6,441 nucleotides of DNA from assembly GCA_029779375.1 (NCBI GenBank), contig JAKPAR010000359.1, positions 1 through 6,441 on the forward strand. Reading direction: 5' to 3'. Positions 5,468-6,441 of this stretch are shown in pieces. The DNA comes from Bacillota bacterium (lineage in GTDB: Bacteria; Bacillota; Clostridia; Tissierellales; Sporanaerobacteraceae). Both the position numbers and the translations under genes were made by a program. The notes below the pieces were generated by a model. That model searched no databases, had not been told where the DNA came from, and saw nothing but the letters and a program-made list of their open reading frames with translations. Within the stretch, counting starts at the first letter, position 1. The number at the start of each line of letters is the position of its first letter.

Positions 5468-5474
5468 TGAAAAA

Positions 5475-6335
5475 ATGAATATAAATTGGAACACTCAATT
5501 GTATTGCCTAATAGGAAATCCAATTGAAAAAAGTTTGTCACCTGAAATTCACAATTATATTTTTAATATAAACAATATGAATTGCATTTATATGTGCTTC
5601 AACGTAGAGGATAATGATTTACACCAAGTATTAGATACTTTTAAAATTTTAGGAATTAAAGGCTTCAATGTTACAATTCCTTATAAAATTCACATTATGA
5701 AATATTTAGATGAGATTGATGAGGAGGCAAGATTGTTAGGTGCTGTAAACACTGTAAAATATCTAGATGGGAAATTTATAGGATACAATACTGATGGAGC
5801 TGGATTTGTCAAATCTCTCATAGATAGTGGAATTCATATAAAAGACAAAAAAATTTTAGTTTTAGGAGCAGGTGGTGGAAGTCATGCTATTTCTATGAAA
5901 TTAGCACAGAGTGGAGCTAAACAGATTATACTTTTAAATAGAACTATAGAAAAAAGCAAAAAATTAGCTTATAATATCTCTAATAAATTTGGAGATATAT
6001 CAGTAGAATATGATGATTTAAAAAGTTTTTCCCAATATACAGATGTAGATATAGTTGTAAATTGCACTTCAATAGGAATGTATCCAGATACTGATGAAGT
6101 TCCTATTGATATTTCAATTTTTTCTAATAAAACTGTAGTTTGCGATATTATATATAAACCAATTAAAACAAAATTTTTGAAAAATGCAGAGAAAAAAAAC
6201 ATGAAGATAATTGGCGGCATGGATATGCTTATCAATCAAGCAATATTAAGTCAAAAAATATGGTTTTCTGTCGATAAAAATATAGCAATAAATATTGATG
6301 AAATAAAAGGATTTTTACATTATAGTGTAGAATAA
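5475..6335 (+). CDS. aroE: Shikimate dehydrogenase (NADP+)
   Basis: This 286-residue cytosolic enzyme reduces 3-dehydroshikimate to shikimate with NADPH, the fourth step of the chorismate pathway. The substrate domain has GNPIEKSLSPEIHN (14-27), with S20 and S22 as probable shikimate ligands, and GFNVTIPYK (63-71) with catalytic K71. N92 in GAVNTV and catalytic D107 in YNTDGAGF follow. The nucleotide domain has a glycine loop GAGGGSHAI (131-139) and NRT (155-157), the latter typical of NADP-preferring AroE. NCTSIGMYP (196-204) and GGMDMLINQA (247-256), with Q255, complete the family pattern. All key residues are present and the length is normal. The start is ATG 5475 with AGGAG upstream. The next gene begins 38 nt downstream with no terminator visible, so the two are probably co-transcribed. 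Confidence 0.96.
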   Translation: MNINWNTQLYCLIGNPIEKSLSPEIHNYIFNINNMNCIYMCFNVEDNDLHQVLDTFKILGIKGFNVTIPYKIHIMKYLDEIDEEARLLGAVNTVKYLDGKFIGYNTDGAGFVKSLIDSGIHIKDKKILVLGAGGGSHAISMKLAQSGAKQIILLNRTIEKSKKLAYNISNKFGDISVEYDDLKSFSQYTDVDIVVNCTSIGMYPDTDEVPIDISIFSNKTVVCDIIYKPIKTKFLKNAEKKNMKIIGGMDMLINQAILSQKIWFSVDKNIAINIDEIKGFLHYSVE

Positions 6336-6373
6336 TAGTATGAAGCAAAATAGACTATAAAAAGGTGAATTGT

Positions 6374-6441
6374 ATGAGAATGAACAATATGAAATTGGGA
6401 GATCTTCTATTGTATGCAAATAAAATTGACGACAAGCAATT
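6374..6441 (+). CDS. Start of a probable PilB/GspE-type secretion or pilus ATPase (5' fragment)
   Basis: Only the first 22 codons are in the window. The peptide from residue 6, MKLGDLLLYANKIDDKQ, resembles the start of the N-terminal MshEN/GspE domain, where an (R/K)LGDLL segment is followed by a hydrophobic stretch and an I-x-x-x-Q motif. That suggests a type IV pilus or type II secretion assembly ATPase. The ATG at 6374 is preceded by AAGGTG (6362-6367) at a 6-nt spacing; an in-frame ATG at 6380 is possible but worse placed. No Walker motif is visible because the gene runs off the edge, so the call rests on a short signature and should be treated as provisional. Confidence 0.6.
   Translation, partial: MRMNNMKLGDLLLYANKIDDKQ

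Noticed and set aside
5445..5474. Upstream GTG start for aroE adding ten residues
   Set aside because: There is no ribosome-binding site, it lies at the predicted transcription start, and the ATG at 5475 has AGGAG at the right distance and begins the normal AroE fold.
5359..5541. A 60-codon minus-strand reading frame across the aroE promoter and start
   Set aside because: It is Phe/Tyr-rich, as expected from AT-rich spacer, overlaps the aroE start and has no family resemblance.

Overview
The window is about 30% GC and looks like core chromosome of a spore-forming, low-GC Gram-positive, most likely a clostridial or Tissierella-like Firmicute. The evidence is an intact sporulation sigma factor SigK, a YhcN/YlaJ-type spore lipoprotein, strong AGGAGG ribosome-binding sites and frequent TTG starts. 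I see no phage, transposon, CRISPR array, RNA gene or recent-transfer signature, and nearly every gene belongs to a recognisable family.

Layout. (1) Positions 1-2223, + strand: the end of a TrmR-like tRNA methyltransferase, a U32-family protein of the TrhP (YrrO/YegQ) type and uridine kinase Udk, packed with gaps of 0 and 5 nt as one operon. The first two fit consecutive steps of wobble-uridine modification (U34 to ho5U, then mo5U). This matches the trmR-trhP-udk order known in Bacillus, but with one U32 gene here instead of two. (2) Positions 2287-4711, + strand: a short class B penicillin-binding protein without PASTA domains, then sigK with its pro-sequence and no skin-type interruption. 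(3) Positions 4743-5315, - strand: a spore lipoprotein convergent with sigK, sharing a bidirectional terminator. (4) Positions 5475-6441, + strand: shikimate dehydrogenase AroE, then the first 22 codons of what looks like a PilB/GspE-type ATPase.

The most interesting material is non-coding. Both pbp and sigK are preceded by an inverted repeat whose 3' arm contains the gene's own Shine-Dalgarno sequence, followed by a T-run and the ATG. Each hairpin could end upstream transcription and also mask the ribosome-binding site on read-through mRNA. In front of sigK, the hairpin loop holds a good sigma-E/sigma-K-like -10 (CATATACT), with a SpoIIID-like site just upstream. A transcript starting there would lack the masking arm, so SigK might be translated only from its own sporulation promoter. 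This is inference from sequence and is untested.

No wholly novel gene system is visible. The candidates for a second look are the nested promoter/hairpin of sigK, the T8G7 homopolymer junction in the sigK pro-sequence, the compact tRNA-modification operon and the palindromic aroE promoter region.
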